From: Lyophyllum atratum
Lineage: Eukaryota; Basidiomycota; Agaricomycetes; Agaricales; Lyophyllaceae
DNA: 64,000 nt
Direction of reading: 5' to 3'
Assembly (NCBI GenBank): GCA_014905825.1
Contig: JACGCN010000024.1
Coordinates: 372,001-436,000, forward strand
Positions 11,547-23,854 of this stretch are shown piece by piece. Each line of letters opens with the position of its first letter. Position 1 is the first letter of the stretch. Position numbers and translations under genes: made by a program. The notes under the pieces were generated by a model. The model did no database searches and was not told the DNA's origin. It saw only the letters and a program-made list of their open reading frames with translations.

Positions 11547-12869
11547 CATAGTGGTAGTCAGAAGCTAGAAACTGGACTTGGGATGGTGTATCGAGTACGA
11601 CCTGCTGAACCGACCAAAAAACCAGAGCCTTTTAAAGGTGAGAGGACCCGTTCAGCGGCTATGCTTCAGGCAGCATGAGAATTCATACCGAGGTCCCGTG
11701 TGGCCAGATGAGCTGGTCAATACACGAACGCTTGACGCTGAGGTGAATAAGCTCCATATGAGCATGGGCATTGGATCGCGCGGAGCAACAACATAACATC
11801 TGACCTTGGAAGTAGCGCCTGTCCTCCCCCGCGGGGTGTTAGATGCGGCGGCGTCTCATTCCACAAGTGGCAAAACATCAGAGTCGGTGATTCCTTGACC
11901 AGCCGGGGAGTTTGGCTGTACAAATGCGAGGTACCATCATATTATCGTATGGTTGTCTGTCCATCGCAACACAGAGGAGAGCTATTTTAGTTCCAGTACA
12001 CTTGTTCAACAAGCATGTATACCTATGTATATAAGGGTGTAAGGGAGGAAGGCGGCACGTAAACCCATGAGCACGTTGATGGGAAAGCCACCAAGTTTGA
12101 CCCTGCACAAAGGATGATGTCGCATCACATTAGCGCAAGAGGGCTCGAGGAGGCCAGAGGTCAATAAAAGCGACTGGTTTCCTCCGCCATGAATAGATTG
12201 AGAGTCAAAACAAGCGTTTCCTTGCAAAAATGAGAGATATGAGGCTCTTTCGTCTGTGACGGAAAAGGACAGGCATGGGCCGGACAGCTTTGATGTAAAA
12301 ATAGAAAGCAGGATTTAGACTTTAGATCGGCATGGCAGAGAGAGATGTACAGGCAGTACAGCGCACGACAACGTCAATACAGCGGCCTGAAGGCCTCATG
12401 ATCAACAGGGTGATCATGATATATATGTGTATGTCCTAGGGGTAGAGAGATACGACGCAGAGATGGCGAGAGATGGCGATGCTGGACTTTGTTTGCCGAC
12501 GGCCGAGCCGCATGAATAACGGGGGTAGTGCCTGGTAGTCCGTAGGAAGATGCCAACGCAGTCGTGACCATGTATCGCTTTTCAAAGCTTCATACCCGGG
12601 TCTCATCTAATGGGCGAGTTGGAGATTTTGGAGGAGGGACAGCTGCGTGAGAGTGGGAGTTTGAAAGTTCCAGAGGCCTCGGAAGCGGCCGCGCAGTATA
12701 ATAGATTAGATAAGGGTTACGGTGTGGCTATCCTACTTCAACACTGTAGACCACATACGTTTTAACCTGATCACCGCGCGTGCAAAGCACAGCTAGCTGC
12801 TAGTGGTCATATGACTGAGATATTTGAACAGGTACTTACGTCCGCAGTACTTCCATCCTCAGGATCTCC
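11547..12869. other. intergenic, nothing recognised
   Basis: About 1.3 kb upstream of the glycopeptide gene and downstream of the coiled-coil gene. The open frames are short and unstructured on both strands. I see no RNA gene or clear repeat. Confidence 0.45.
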
Positions 12870-15384
12870 TCAAAATGCATCGTATCCAGTCTCCTCCGTC
12901 AACATAGCTCGCAGAACGACCTTCGGTTTCAAGACGACGTTTCCACCTGTCCTCAAGCCCAGCTCGGTCGTACACACGACATGATCACCCCTTTGATTCT
13001 CCTCATCTCCGTCGTATGCATCGTCCATTATGTTCGCATCGAAAAGTTCATTGGGATGCACCACCATGACTTCCCAGTCGTCCCCGAGAGCCAAGTTCAA
13101 TCGAAGCGCTACCTTGACAAGTTGCTCGAGCCTTTCGCGGAATTTCGCCAGCAAATCTCGAGCGTTTAACTGCGTCCTGCGCCAGCCAGCGATGACCAAC
13201 GCGTCGACAAGGTTTCTGAGCATGTAATCTTCCATTTCTACCTGCGTGGTGCTGTCCGATGGGGTTTTCAGTTGTCGTTCGGTGAGTGCGCGCCATTTTA
13301 ATGCGATACTTTGAGGAGCTATAGATATATTGAAAGTTAGACACCAAATCAGGCTTTAACCCAAAGCGAAAAGCTTACTTGACCCGACGATTCTCCGATA
13401 AATTGCGGCCAAGAAATCACCGTACTCCCAATGCCCGGGGCACCAGGATGTCATGATTTTCGCACAACAGCTAATAAGGCAGGCCTGTAACCCGATTTGC
13501 ACCGGAAGAGGATTGAACTCCACCCCAGGTTGGGCCGAGGTCGCCTGTAGAACCAATGCCAATGGCTTTCCCATCGTTACGCTCGCTCGCTCTACCACTC
13601 CCTTCAATTCTTGCGCGTTCAAGCTCATTGGACTTGTGAAGTCTAACGAGTCGGCCATGTGCGCAGCGGCCTGGAATATTTCCGAGTTCAGCCTATCGAG
13701 CATACCTGCAACTCCTTCAGAGACATGATCGCTTTTCAATGATGGTTCCGGAGTCGGAAGTAGTGGATCCTGTCTGGGGAAGGTCTTCTGACGAAGCTGC
13801 TCCGATTGGCGACGAAGCTGATCCATAAGCATCCTGTTCCGGCATTCGACGACATCGAGTTGGCGTTGATTAGGGAGTTTTACGACCTCAGCCTGCGATC
13901 GCTTAAGGTCCTGTAGCTCTTTGTCCTTTTTGGTCAACTCGCCAGCCTGCTGAGCGACTTGGACCAAAAGTGCCGCTTTCTCGTCGACGGCTGATGCGAG
14001 GTCCACGAGCGCAGCTTCCAGTGCAGTGGTTGTCGTGACATGGAGACCTCTTAGCCCTTCCAGCCTTTTCTCCCCTGCGTGGCAATCCTCTATCAGACGT
14101 TCGTTCTGCTCCTGTAATCCTTTGCATCGCGTCTCACTTCCCCGTAATCGCCCATGGACCGCGTCGCGGTCTTCCTCCGCCCTCGCCAGATCTGCCAACG
14201 CTGCTCGCAAAGCATCATTTGCCTTCGCATTAAGATCCTGCAGCCTTTTCAGCTCTTCGTTCCCCACTTGGTGCTCTTCCAAAAGACGCCTCGTCCTCTC
14301 CTCCAGGTCCTTATTCCGCTTCGCGCTCTCCTCCAATTCTAATTGAGCGCCTTCCCGATTCCGCCGCTCCCTCTGCAGAGTACTCTCCGTCTCTTTCAAG
14401 GCTTCCGACTTCCCGTTGGAGGCCGCTGGGCTCTCCTCCGACCTAGCTGCGTGGGAATCGAGGTAGGGCTGCCGAGACCGAGCGAGACGAAGCGGAAACA
14501 ACGAAAACGAGTCGAATGAATGGATGATGTGTCTACAACATGCTGTCTGCTATGCTAAGTCCGTTGGAAGTCCGCTCGGCTGGCTCCGCCAGCACAGCCA
14601 CACCGTATTGTTCCTCCTCAAGAGACCGAATTCGCTGCAGACCATTCTCGACTTCTCTCCTAATCATTTCCTCGCCTCTCTTCGCCTCCGCCATTTCGCC
14701 CTTAAGTACCCGCACGGTACCCTCCGCGAGCTGTATCGCCTGTGCTTGACGACGATTCTCATCGTCGAGCTCCTGATTTCTTCGATTTAAGTTCGCAAGT
14801 TCGTCGAACATAGCTCCCAGACGGCTCTCCAGCTCCTGCTTCTCGATTATGAGGGAGGTGATGTTTGCTTCTTTCCCTTCTAGCTCGGATGCGAGATATG
14901 ATGGACCGTCCGAAGGTGCCTGGGTCTGCTGGTTCAGAAATTCGATGGAGACGGACTGAGACAAGACGTCGACGATGTCCTCGTCTGCGTTTGGTGAGGC
15001 GCGGGACTGCGAGGCTGTGGATCCCGTCGAGGATGCGGAGCTCAGCTTCTGCTGCGCTGCAACAGTGGTCCACCCGTTTTCATTCTCTTCTGGGGTGGCA
15101 GGTCGAGCAACGACTCGGTATAGCTGCTCGTCGGTCAAGGATGCGGCTATGTCGCCCTCCACAGACATGGCGGTAGTCACGACAAAGGGCTCTTCAATCG
15201 GTACGACCGCCACTACGGGCTCCTCCCTTCTCTGGCTTGCCACCCCTTCGTCCTGTTGGGGAGGTGGTTGAACATTCACGGTCTCTGGTTTCCCTTTGTC
15301 TTTACGTTTTCGTGTAGTGGAGCGTAGTCTAGGACTGCCCATGAGCATTCCGACCATGGACCATGGTGAGTTTGTCTTCGACAT
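12870..15384 (-). CDS. coiled-coil protein, copy 3 (divergent paralogue)
   Basis: The last exon (13318..12870) joins the preceding one (ending 13379) through a GTAAGC/ATATAG intron, and encodes the family's C-terminal domain with TTELGLR and VVLKPKVVLRAML. Upstream is a very long coiled coil (about 14480-13800). That frame has no usable ATG. The next open frame, 15384..14533, starts with a good ATG, has a charged low-complexity N terminus and ends in another coiled coil, so I treat both as one gene. The connection near 14540-14620 is unresolved: either a weak-site intron or a frameshift. If they are separate, the downstream half is an N-terminally broken gene. It lacks an adjacent Hsp70 partner. 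Function is unknown. Confidence 0.6.
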
Positions 15385-15954
15385 TTCGAAGCAGAGGATG
15401 TCTTTGTGTGGAGGCAGTTCGACCTACAGTACTTGACTATATGAGAGATCACGCATGCCGCCGCATCGTGTGCGCCTTTTGCGGTAACGTGGGTGGCACA
15501 TGTGATCGTTCATTTGCCCCAAAGCTCCGAGGCTGCGTTTAATGAAACAGTTTGAATCTATTGGACTGTCGTCACTTCCGGTGCCATCATCAGCGTGTCT
15601 GTGATAGGAATTGGGTCGTCGTCAAAGCCAATAAGGTGTCTTTCACTCAAACTCAGAAAGTCGTTCGGATACCACTCGCACAGTCTTACGTTTCAGGAGA
15701 ATCTGAAACGTCAGATCTCGATGTAAACGTCGAAACTTCAAGAGAACACCAAACTTGAATTGCTTCCGCTTCCCAAAAGTAAGTCGCGTGGATCACGTGG
15801 AAATAGGATATAAAGCACGTGCTGCATGTCTCCATTTTCGCGCATCGAAAAACGGCGATTTCCAAACCCTGCCATTCGGTACTCCTCCCCTTGTCTTGCC
15901 TCCTCTCTGTTCCAGTACCCTCGGAAACAAAGGGAAAATAATACCCCAGATTAA
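15385..15954. other. divergent intergenic region
   Basis: About 570 bp between the starts of the coiled-coil copy 3 gene and the exonuclease gene. It presumably contains both promoters. A CACGTG-containing stretch occurs near 15795 and 15817. No gene is seen. Confidence 0.4.
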
Positions 15955-17297
15955 ATGTCGCAGTCATTGGGAGAGGGCAGTAAAACAAAGCCAGCATCTT
16001 CAAACTGGCTGGCGTTGAAGAAGGTGCATCTTATTCTCTGACTTTATCTTCCTTTCACTGATAACACATCTGACAGACACTGTCAAAGAAGTCAATTCGT
16101 AAATCAGAATTGAATGATGACGGCTCCCGCAAGCGAAGGAAGGTAGACCACACCTCAGTGTCGCCTGAACCCACCACACAAACACCTTCGGCATCGCGAT
16201 CAATACCCTCACCTAAAGCTGCACCGGACGCTGCTAACGGGGACATAAAAAATGGAGAGTCACTCTCTGCGCTGCAACGTATGATATCTGGGAAAATGGA
16301 ATACACGGAAAATCAACAACTGTGAGTGGATTAGATATGTGTGTTTGATAAATTCTTTGTACTCGACGGACTGCTAATTTGGTATTGCCTCTAGGCCAGG
16401 GAAATACCTGGCGCTTGATTGTGAGATGGTGGGTGTGGGCATCGATGGGGTGGAATCATCACTCGCTCGCGTCAGTCTCGTCAATTTTCATGGAGCTATC
16501 CAGCTCGATGAATTTGTGCGGCAACGCGAGCGTGTAGTTGACTACAGAACGCAGTACAGTGGTGTACGTGCGTCGGATATGATAAAAGGTATGCTGCTGC
16601 TTCTTTTATGAAATTTCGAAATTTAGATCTCGTCTCCTGTACAGCAAAACCGTTCGATGATATTCAAAAGCAAGTGGCGGATTTGCTAAAAGACCGGATA
16701 TTGGTTGGACATGCCGTATTCAATGATTTGAAGGTATGTCGGGCGATAAAAAGTGAAAGACGTCTTTTCTGACCTCGTACAGGCTCTTCTTTTGACTCAT
16801 CCAAGACCCATGACACGCGATACCCAATTCTACGCAGGAAAACACAAAGTTGTCAAAAGCAAATACGTCGCCCTACGAAATCTCGTGAAGCAGGAAGTAG
16901 GTGTTGCGATTCAGAGTGGTGAACATTCTAGTGTGAGTTCCTAACGTTCATATGGTACCATCACTTGTTGAACTTGAGAAATACATAGGTGACAGATGCA
17001 AGAGCGACCATGGCAATTTATCGACTACATAGGAAGGAGTGGGAGAAAGGCAGTAAACCTTTGACGAAGAAGCGGAAACGAGGAGATGAAACTCAGGACG
17101 ATGAAACAGGTGCCGCCGATAGTGCTGTTGGAGAGGTGAAAGCGGCGCCTTCGATCCCTGGTGGCGGACGGAAAGGGGTCAGTTCAGGTCTGACAACTGT
17201 GGTGCGGCATGGCGCGTCAGGCGAAAAGACCAAGTGGTGGAAGGAGCTGGCAGGAGGCATGAAGGGATCGATGAGGCTGGATTCTGACACACGCTAG
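15955..17297 (+). CDS. REX4: REX4-type 3'-5' RNA exonuclease
   Basis: Six exons give a DEDDh exonuclease of about 330 residues. A basic N terminus (NWLALKK, then KRRKV) fits nuclear or nucleolar localisation. The exonuclease domain begins YLALDCEMVG (Exo I Asp/Glu), continues with ILVGHAVFNDLK (Exo II), and ends HSSVTDARATM (Exo III His and Asp), so all catalytic residues are present. The C-terminal tail is lysine-rich (KKRKRG). In yeast, Rex4 acts in pre-rRNA processing, and the human homologue is REXO4. Exons start at 15955, 16077, 16395, about 16645, about 16783 and about 16988, with standard GT-AG introns near 50 bp. This is a conserved single-copy gene inside an otherwise accessory stretch. 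Confidence 0.92.
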
Positions 17298-18179
17298 CGC
17301 CTTCTAATGCACGTCGGCTTGACGTTGTGCCGACTTCCATTTGCACGAGGGCATAGTCGTTCGAGGTTTTCAGTGTGTTGGGATTCATTATAGAATGGGA
17401 TTCAATGTACATATGTCTCGTGGTGGAGGACACCGCCGTAGCAAGCATGAAAAAATGGAATTGAGGTGCTGAGCAAAACAAAATATTGGATCTACTAAGA
17501 TCTACCACCTGGGATCGTGTCAGAGTCAGGCTTGTGCAAGCACTATGACTGAACTTGGACAACGGCCTCCCTCAACCGGATTGAATGGCCTGTTTGAACA
17601 AGCTTCTGTGAAGCTATGTGCTGCCTCTGTCACTCTGCTGCGTCCATCAGTTTTAGCTCTGCATTCCTCGCGGTAAGCTGCCTTCGCGTTCCGCACCGAT
17701 CAGCCTGCAGTACGTTATGCCACGGCCACCTTCTATATCTGAATTGACCTTTATGTCTCTCCCTCCTCCGCAGCCTTTAACCAGACAGAACGAGGCAGCT
17801 GATTGGCAGCTACGTGCCATGACTGAATGCCACTGATTGACGCTTGTGGGCTCGCTTGTGAAACACTCCACACAATCCGTTTCAAGCAATTCAACCTCGT
17901 TCACCCTTAAGCTGGATGTCACTGGATCGGAGGATCTTTCGCTGATTGGATGTTCCCTCGACAGTTTGAGGGCTCGACAGTTTGAGGGCTCCTTCGCCAA
18001 CGTGTATACCACAAGTCACTGCGACTTGTGAATAACTGATTTCGTAGAGGTTCTGATCGCCAGGTGTCGACCTCATGCCCCTCGAAATGTCTCGTGTCCG
18101 ATGCATGGACATATGAGCGCTTCACATCGTCTCTCAAAAGGCCTGTAAGCTGCGGAACCCTTTCAACCATTGTTCCACC
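17298..18179. other. intergenic with a small 16-bp direct duplication
   Basis: About 880 bp between the exonuclease and Hsp70-like copy 3. At 17958-17989 a 16-bp unit containing CGACAGTTTGAGGGC is repeated twice in tandem. No gene is recognised. Confidence 0.45.
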
Positions 18180-20657
18180 ATGCCACCTACCAGGCTTGCC
18201 TATCGGGGTACTTGTCGCAAGCTCGTGCTGGCTTTCGATGTCGGTACCACATACAGTGGAATATCTTACAGGTATGGCAGACCTTTCCTCTATAGAACCC
18301 CGGCTCATGGTCCTGTAGCATTCTCGACCCTGGGCAAGTACCCGAAATCAAAGGAGTAACGAGGTATGGAGCAATATCTCTAAATCAATCATTTACATAT
18401 CGATTATTCGTACCCAAAGGTTCCCTGCGCAGGAAAGAGTTGGTGGTGCCTCCAAAATCCCGACTGTTATCTACTACGACAAGGACGGGAAAGTTCGTGC
18501 CGCGGGTGCTGAAGCAACTCGTGATAGTCTACAAGACACCGCTGAGGATGAAGGTTGGGTGAAAGCCGAGTGGTATGGTCAACTACTGGCTCTCGTCGGC
18601 CCTCGTTTTAATCATGGCATCGGGATTATAGGTTTAAGCTCCATATGCGCCCTAAGAGCATATCCAGCTCGAATCCATTGGACGAGATCCCACCGCTTCC
18701 GGAAGGCAAAACTATTGTAGACGTGTTCGCTGACTTCATGCGATACCTCTATGCTTGCGCGAAGGCCTATATCGAGGAGTCTCACCCGAACGGTGCTCAG
18801 CTCTGGTCTTCGGTAGAGCAAAGTATCGACTTCGTCCTTTCCCACCCGAATGGTTGGGAGGGCGTACAGCAACAGCAGATGCGCCGGGCTGCTGTCCTGG
18901 CTGGTCTCATCCCTGATACAAGTGATGGACAGTCACGTATCCGCTTGGTCACCGAAGGGGAGGCCAGCCTCCACTTTTGCATCCAAAGGGGGCTAACAGT
19001 GGATGCGCTGAAGGTACTGCTCTGTATTCTGTCCCCCGCCACAACTCAATGATACATAAATCATAGGATGGAGGCGGGATTTTGATTGTTGATGCTGGAG
19101 GAGGTACAATTGATTTGAGTGCCTATGGTAAAGCCCGAAGAACCAGCGCCTTCGAAGAAATCACCATCGGGGAATGTACGTCATGATATCATCATCATTT
19201 TATGGACCTAAACTTTGCGGTTCAGGTCATTTGCAAGGCTCTGTCTATGTCACCACCCGCGCACAGACATTTTTGCAAGGTGCGTTCTCTGCTGCCAGCT
19301 TAGATGTCATTTGCAAAAAGTACATTAGATTTTCTTCGGGGGTCCAAATTCTCCGACGACATCCAGGCTATGAAAACACACTTCGACCAATCAGCAAAGC
19401 TGACTTTCGGGAATGTTTCGGATCCTCTGTTCATCGCATTTGGCAGAGCTCGTGACCGCGACCTGAAGCTAAGAATTTCGGGTGGGCGATTGAAGCTTCT
19501 AGGGTGGGTCACTTTCATTGCTTTAGATTGCCGTGATGTCTCAATAGAATATAGGCAGGAAGTGGCGACATTCTTTGAGCCGTCTATCTCGTGTATCGTC
19601 CGTGCGGTAGAAGCGCAATGCAAGGCTTCCAGAAAGCCTATATCAGTGAGTCGTATCTCTCATCTTGGTCGCGGCACATCTCACAACTGCAATTCCATGC
19701 AGTCGGTTTTCCTAGTCGGAGGTTTTTCTGCTAGCGAATACCTGTTTTCTCAGCTGAAAGATGCATTGCGACCGCTCAAATTAAATCTTTGCCGACCTGA
19801 CACTCACTTGTGCGATCCTCGTGCTTCTGAGCTTTGTACTATCCACAGGCTGATACATACAATTGTAGGAACAAGGCTGTAGCAGACGGTGCCCTCTCGT
19901 TCTACCTGGACCACTACGTCACGACTCGTGTGTCGAAATTCGCATACGGTGTAACATGCTATAAGAAGTTCAATCCTCAGGATATGGAACATGCTTCTCG
20001 TGCCTCTGCCGTCTGGTTGGACGCCGTGGACGGGATCCGGAAGTTAAGTGGTGCGTTTGACGCGCTGATACACAAGGTATGGTGTTAAGCTTCCCTTTGA
20101 CTTCTTTACTCAAAACCTCCACAGAACACCCAGGTATCAGAAACCCGGGAGTTCAGAAGTTCCTTTTTCCAGGTCGCTAGCGATCCCGCTGAATTCTCAC
20201 AGGTGTCATCTTCGATTCAGTGTTACCGAGGCTCCCTTGAAATACCGAAATGGCGGGATGTGGATAAAGGCACGTTCGGAAATCTGTTTCTTCATGCCAT
20301 CTGACTTGTTATCAGAAATGTTTTCAACCCTATGCTTTATCGATGCCGATACTTCAACACTCACCCCTACCAAAGTAGTTCAGGCCGGTGCAGACTCACG
20401 ACGCTTGCACCGATACTACTCAATTGATTATGATATCGTCTTGTCATTTGGACTGACTGAGCTGAAAGCACAGATTGCCTGGATCGAGGACGTGCGTATA
20501 AATGCTGTTACTTCCCCTGGAATGAATTACAGTACTAATACCTTGTTTAGGAGAAGGAAAAACGGTAAAGGAGGCCTAGTAGTTCACGTTTCCAGCCTTC
20601 TAACATTTCACTAGGGGTCCGGCCACAATCATCCATGTGGAAGGTGACGACCGCTGA
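18180..20657 (+). CDS. Hsp70-like ATPase (HSPA12 type), copy 3
   Basis: It is a clear but more diverged paralogue of the genes at 2702 and 7463. It has the phosphate-1 loop AFDVGTTYSGISY, the phosphate-2 motif VDAGGGTIDLSAYG and the late motif FLVGGFSASEYLF. It keeps the same intron positions, but the second and third introns use ordinary GT donors (ACGAG|GTATGG and GAGTG|GTATGG) where copies 1 and 2 have GC. The C-terminal exon differs (ATIIHVEGDDR). No coiled-coil partner lies directly upstream; the nearest is 3 kb away, beyond REX4. It is probably an ATP-driven chaperone-like protein of the cytosol, with unknown client. Confidence 0.87.
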
Positions 20658-20984
20658 AGGCAGACGGTTATGCAGGTCTAGTGGAGTTTTGGAGCGTTGA
20701 ATTACGGTTATATGGATACCCATGGCGCCTTCAGTTTCTTCTCGATTTTCTCTCTGCTACTAACTTGGTTTGCGCAAATGAAAATGCTTTCAAATGCAAG
20801 ACCATGGCTTAGCTGGTCTTTCCGACTGGTTTGTGTAAATACTGCAAGTTGGTAACAAACCCGATATTCTCGGAATCGCGTGATGATTGCGATCATGGCC
20901 TGCCAGTGGTGCGAACCTGGCACAAGCTGACGCTCACGATGATTCGACATTTTGCTTTTCTCCTCTTACACCACCAAGTTCGCT

Positions 20985-22569
20985 ATGAGCGCCACGAAAA
21001 CGATAAATGAACTGATTGCTGGGAGTGTAGGAGGAGCAGCACAGGTCCTGGTCGGACAACCGCTGGACACGATAAAAACGCGTGCACAGATTGCACCCAG
21101 TTCAGTGATATCTTGCCCTTGCATACTGCCCAATTCACTGACTGAAAATGGTACCTTTTACAGAGGGGATGTTTGTGAGCGCGTTTTTCAACCTACTTAT
21201 ACACGCGGTTGCTCGAACACTGATTCCAGAAAGGCCCCATGGACATCCTAGCCCAGACACTCCGGAAAGAGGGGTTCTTCGCGTTGTACAAAGGTATGAT
21301 ATATCCACTATCATATTCTACTCACCTAACTGCCTTTGACAGGGATGGCGAGTCCGCTGATAGGAATAGCAGGCGTTAACTCGGTTTTGTTCGCCTCGTA
21401 CGGCATCTCACGACGAATCATTTCACCATTCCCCAAGCTATCCTTGAAGGAGACCGCACTTGCTGGTGCAATGGCTGGAGCTGCGAACGCTTTTCTGGCG
21501 AGTCCAGGTACGACTATCGACCTTTCACGGTCGCGAATTCTGGAATGCTCACACATGGCTTTAGTTGAGATGTTCAAAGTTCGCATGCAGGGACAATATG
21601 GAGCTGCCACCGACCAACGCTTACGCGATGTTGCTCGGGAGATGTGGACGCAGTGGGGGTTGCGGAAAGGCATTATGCGGGGTTACTGGGTGAGTAACGC
21701 CTTGTAAATATTGGATACCAGTCGCTAACACTTACATTGAAGGTAACCGTTGCGCGAGAGATACCCGCTTACGCTGGGTATGTCGTCCCATCGCGCTCTT
21801 CGGTCCACCTGTTGCTAAGAGATGCTTAGATTTTACACAGGTTAGAGAACCTGGCGTGATGCTCCTTGGCCAGCTATCGATGACCCCTTTTAGCTTTTGA
21901 ATTCACGAAACGCCAGTTTGCCAAAACTTACGGCGATAAACTTCCAGTTTGGGCATTACTTGCCAGTGGTTCGACAGGCGGGGTATGTTCTTTTCACAGA
22001 CCATGATACCTTCGTACCCCTTCTCATATGTTCACTAACAGATTGCCTATTGGCTTGCTTGCTATCCTCTTGGTAAGTAAGCTCTGTTATCTCGAGTTTT
22101 CAAGGCTCATTCCTAAATCTGTAGACGTGGTGAAGTCCCGGATCCAGCTGCGACCAATTCCTCCAACAGGGACTCCAGTTCAGTATATCGCAAATGAACT
22201 GAGGGCGATCATCGCCGAATCAGGACTGTGAGTTACACGTCAAACTTTCAAGCCCTTTTTTGATGTCTCTTTTCACAAAGCAGGGCTGGCCTTTTCCGCG
22301 GTCTCTCTCCTTCGCGTAAACTTCACATTTCCCTCTTATCACGATGACTACTCTGACGTTTCCAACTGCTATACAGTGATACGAAGGTAACGACGCTCAT
22401 TCTCTGGGAATACCGATTGATCCTGATATTATCTTAGCATACCATCCGCAGCAAGCACGTTCGCGGCGTTTGAGCTCACAAGGGGTTCGACTTTTGTTGC
22501 TGTTTTGCTCTTTCCACTTTTCTAACTTTTTCCTTCACAGAATACCTTGCTGGGGTGACGGGAGTATAA
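20985..22569 (+). CDS. mitochondrial carrier protein (SLC25, carnitine/amino-acid carrier-like)
   Basis: About ten short exons encode roughly 300 residues with three mitochondrial-carrier repeats. The three signature motifs are visible: PLDTIKTR (repeat 1), PVEMFKVR (repeat 2) and PLDVVKSR (repeat 3). Each is followed by a hydrophobic helix, and GLFRGLSPS is at the end. It is an inner-membrane solute exchanger. The opening GSVGGAAQVLVGQPLDTIK resembles the carnitine/acylcarnitine and Ymc1-type carriers, but substrate cannot be set from sequence alone. The start is the ATG at 20985. An 11-nt micro-exon near 21168 restores GMFKGPMD between the first two blocks. The final exon gives EYLAGVTGV before TAA. 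Confidence 0.9.
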
Positions 22570-23854
22570 ACAGCGCAGGTCGCCTTCTGCAACGTCACTT
22601 GCCCATATCGAAGACCTCTTTCAGTGACCACGCCTGCATGATACCCCACATAGACCTTGACGTTTTTTCGCCTATATCACTATGCGTCATCCACGAGACT
22701 ATTTGGAAACATGTCGGAATCTATCATTGTGCATTTACTATTCTCTTCGCTCCATATTTTCTTGCGATATCTGCAGACAATGACACCCTCATACCTAGTA
22801 GTATACCTACGCATTAGTCTATATGTACGACCTAGGGACTGGCATGGATTGATGCTATGCACAGAGACAGAGATCCCGATCTGCTCTCGCACCTTAAAAT
22901 GGAGGATATCACAGTTTGTTACGAAGACGTGGAGGCCGGTGTAATCAACCGTTACTAGCAGCTACCCATGCTTCGGACGGGGTGAGCCAGGTTAGAACGC
23001 ATGTGGTCTAAGTATAGCGTTTAGGATAGATGTGAGTGCGAAACATGCAGTTTGGACTCGACCACGACAGGCCGCCCCTCAGTTGTCGCGTGACTCACAG
23101 TACTGATCAGTAGCCGTGCCGGAGACTTCTGCGATGTCGCACGTTATGGATGGATATTGGAAGGCGCAATGACATTGAAATCAGACGATATGAGTAAGCA
23201 GGGCAAGGGCGAAGGACGGCAAGCACGGTATTTGAGGGCCAAATGTGCGTAGTGCTATGGCTCAACCGTACGGTACGCTTCCTGTGTATTAACGTTGGTG
23301 TGCTGATCGGGGGCTATGGCGCTGCGTTCTTTTCTTGCTGATGGAGAAGTTTTTCACAAAATTATCTTTGCACTGTGCAGGCTTAGGTTAGTTTGTCGCT
23401 GCCGGATTGAAATGCCAGCCACTGGCCTCCGCCTGCCTTTTTTAATTATCATACCCTCAAGTACGGACAAATATGACTGTGTGGCCACAACGGAGGCACG
23501 CCGCACGCACAACGCCAGAGTTTAGGCCACGTTATACCCACCGATGCGAGATGGTCTTGCACAGAACGCTAGATAGTTGAAGAATAGCCTGGTTCTGTGA
23601 CTGATGGGCGAATAGAGTTTCAACGTGTTTGCAGCATTGCGGGATGGGGCGACGGTGACTCAGAAACAGCCTGCATCTTGCAAGAGCTTGAGCACCATAT
23701 CGATTGGACACGCGCTGAGCACGTTGGTCGAAGACGTGTATCCTGCTGATTAGGCGCTTCGTCGTCCACTAAAGTCGCGGCAGAGGCAAAGTCGTGACTT
23801 TTTTCTCAAACCCTGTTGGCTGTGCTCAGCTGTGCTCTGACTCAACTCCAACCG
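22570..23854. other. intergenic, nothing recognised
   Basis: About 1.3 kb. Short open frames only, without a family match or a clear splice-joined product. No RNA gene is seen. Confidence 0.45.
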
